This document shows, piece after piece, positions 14,877-15,440 of a stretch of 15,440 nt of DNA (positions within the stretch are counted from its first letter, which is position 1; each line of letters opens with the position of its first letter). The notes beneath the pieces were generated by a model that worked only from the letters and a program-made list of their open reading frames with translations, was not told the DNA's origin and made no database searches. The position numbers and the translations under genes are program-made. Where the stretch lies: contig JBBSVE010000074.1 in assembly GCA_038233815.1 (NCBI GenBank), positions 1-15,440 of the forward strand, written 5' to 3'. This DNA comes from JBBSVE01 sp038233815. GTDB lineage: Bacteria; Pseudomonadota; Alphaproteobacteria; Rhodobacterales; Rhodobacteraceae.

Positions 14877-15440
14877 ATGGACCGGGCGGATACAGCACTC
14901 ATCGTGATCGACGTGCAGGTCGACTTCTGCCCCGGAGGGCGGCTCGCCGTGGACGGGGGCGACGAGATCGTGCCCGGCATCAACGCGGCAATGGCGGCGG
15001 CGGCCACGGTCGTGCTGACGCAGGACTGGCATCCGGCGGATCACACCTCATTTGCTGCAAACCATCCGGGGGCGGAGGATTATGCGACGGTCGCGATGGA
15101 CTACGGGCAACAGGTGCTCTGGCCCGTCCATTGCGTGCAGGGGTCGGACGGCGCGGGTTTCCATCCCGGGCTGACGCTCGAGCGGGCGGACATGGTGATC
15201 CGCAAGGGGTTCCGGCGCGAGATCGACAGCTATTCTGCGTTCTTCGAGAACGATCGGACGACGCCGACGGGTCTTGCGGGCTATCTGCGCGAGCGGGGGA
15301 TCGGACAGGTCGTGCTGGTCGGGCTGGCGCTGGACTTCTGCGTCGGCTGGTCGGCGCTCGACGCGGCGCGTCTCGGTTTCGGGGTGGAGGTGCGGACCAA
15401 GCTTTGCCGGGCAATCGATCTGGGCGGCTCCCGCGCGGCG
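14877..15440 (+). CDS. pncA: Nicotinamidase (truncated by window end)
   Basis: 188 codons of a cysteine-hydrolase nicotinamidase, which deamidates nicotinamide to nicotinate in NAD salvage. The catalytic triad is visible: Asp12 in LIVIDVQVDFCPGG, Lys110 in VIRKGF and Cys155 in LALDFCVGWSALDA. Metal ligands are Asp50, His52 and His56 in TQDWHPADHTSF and His85 in WPVHCVQG. The start at 14877 has GGGGAGG 6 nt upstream. With a usual length near 200 residues, only about ten residues should be missing at the right edge. Confidence 0.95.
   Translation, partial: MDRADTALIVIDVQVDFCPGGRLAVDGGDEIVPGINAAMAAAATVVLTQDWHPADHTSFAANHPGAEDYATVAMDYGQQVLWPVHCVQGSDGAGFHPGLTLERADMVIRKGFRREIDSYSAFFENDRTTPTGLAGYLRERGIGQVVLVGLALDFCVGWSALDAARLGFGVEVRTKLCRAIDLGGSRAA

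Noticed and set aside
14980..15414. 144-codon minus-strand open frame at the right end
   Set aside because: It is antisense to pncA, whose catalytic triad and metal ligands are all in place, and its translation is Arg/Pro/Ser-rich low-complexity sequence.

Overview
The window is high-GC DNA with tightly packed genes, very short spacers and strong GGGGAGG-type ribosome binding sites. Gene content (De Ley-Doudoroff galactose enzymes, TrhO, an IclR-controlled sugar ABC transporter) and the dehydrogenase sequence suggest an alphaproteobacterium, probably a Rhodobacterales/roseobacter relative. That placement is inferred from gene character, not from a marker gene.

Layout. Positions 2-172 hold the last 56 codons of an unidentified gene with an 18-bp in-frame tandem repeat. 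Next, on the minus strand, is asd (aspartate-semialdehyde dehydrogenase, 207-1217). From 11890 down to 1349 runs a ten-gene minus-strand operon. In transcription order it encodes a sugar-binding protein, a MalF-type permease, a small MmcQ/YjbR-family protein, a MalG-type permease, a GH36 alpha-galactosidase, an SDR sugar dehydrogenase, 2-dehydro-3-deoxygalactonokinase (dgoK), 2-dehydro-3-deoxy-6-phosphogalactonate aldolase (dgoA), an SMP-30 lactonase and a GH42 beta-galactosidase. A perfect 15-bp hairpin (1303-1337) follows the last gene. The six junctions from the MalG-type permease to the end are all 4-bp stop/start overlaps. Divergently, on the plus strand, lie an IclR-type regulator (12006-12818) and the transporter ATPase (12806-13867). 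Convergent to these is trhO (tRNA uridine 5-hydroxylase, 13874-14779), and divergent from trhO is pncA (nicotinamidase), cut by the window end.

How it works together (inference from families). Galactosides enter intact through the ABC importer and are split in the cytoplasm by the alpha- and beta-galactosidases, neither of which has a signal peptide. Free galactose is oxidised to the lactone by the SDR enzyme and opened to galactonate by the lactonase. After dehydration, DgoK phosphorylates the product and DgoA cleaves it to pyruvate and glyceraldehyde 3-phosphate. The galactonate dehydratase is absent from the window, so that step must be encoded elsewhere or done by an unrecognised enzyme. 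The 115-bp divergent spacer holds a sigma70-like promoter for the catabolic operon, with a GTTTC-N7-GAAAC inverted repeat centred on its -10, a good candidate IclR operator.

The most noteworthy points are the SDR dehydrogenase whose YxxxK lysine is asparagine and whose NNAG motif reads SDAA, the MmcQ/YjbR gene placed between the two permease genes, the missing dehydratase, and the compact divergent promoter/operator. No IS elements, tRNAs, rRNAs or CRISPR arrays were seen, and no stretch over 300 bp lacks a gene.
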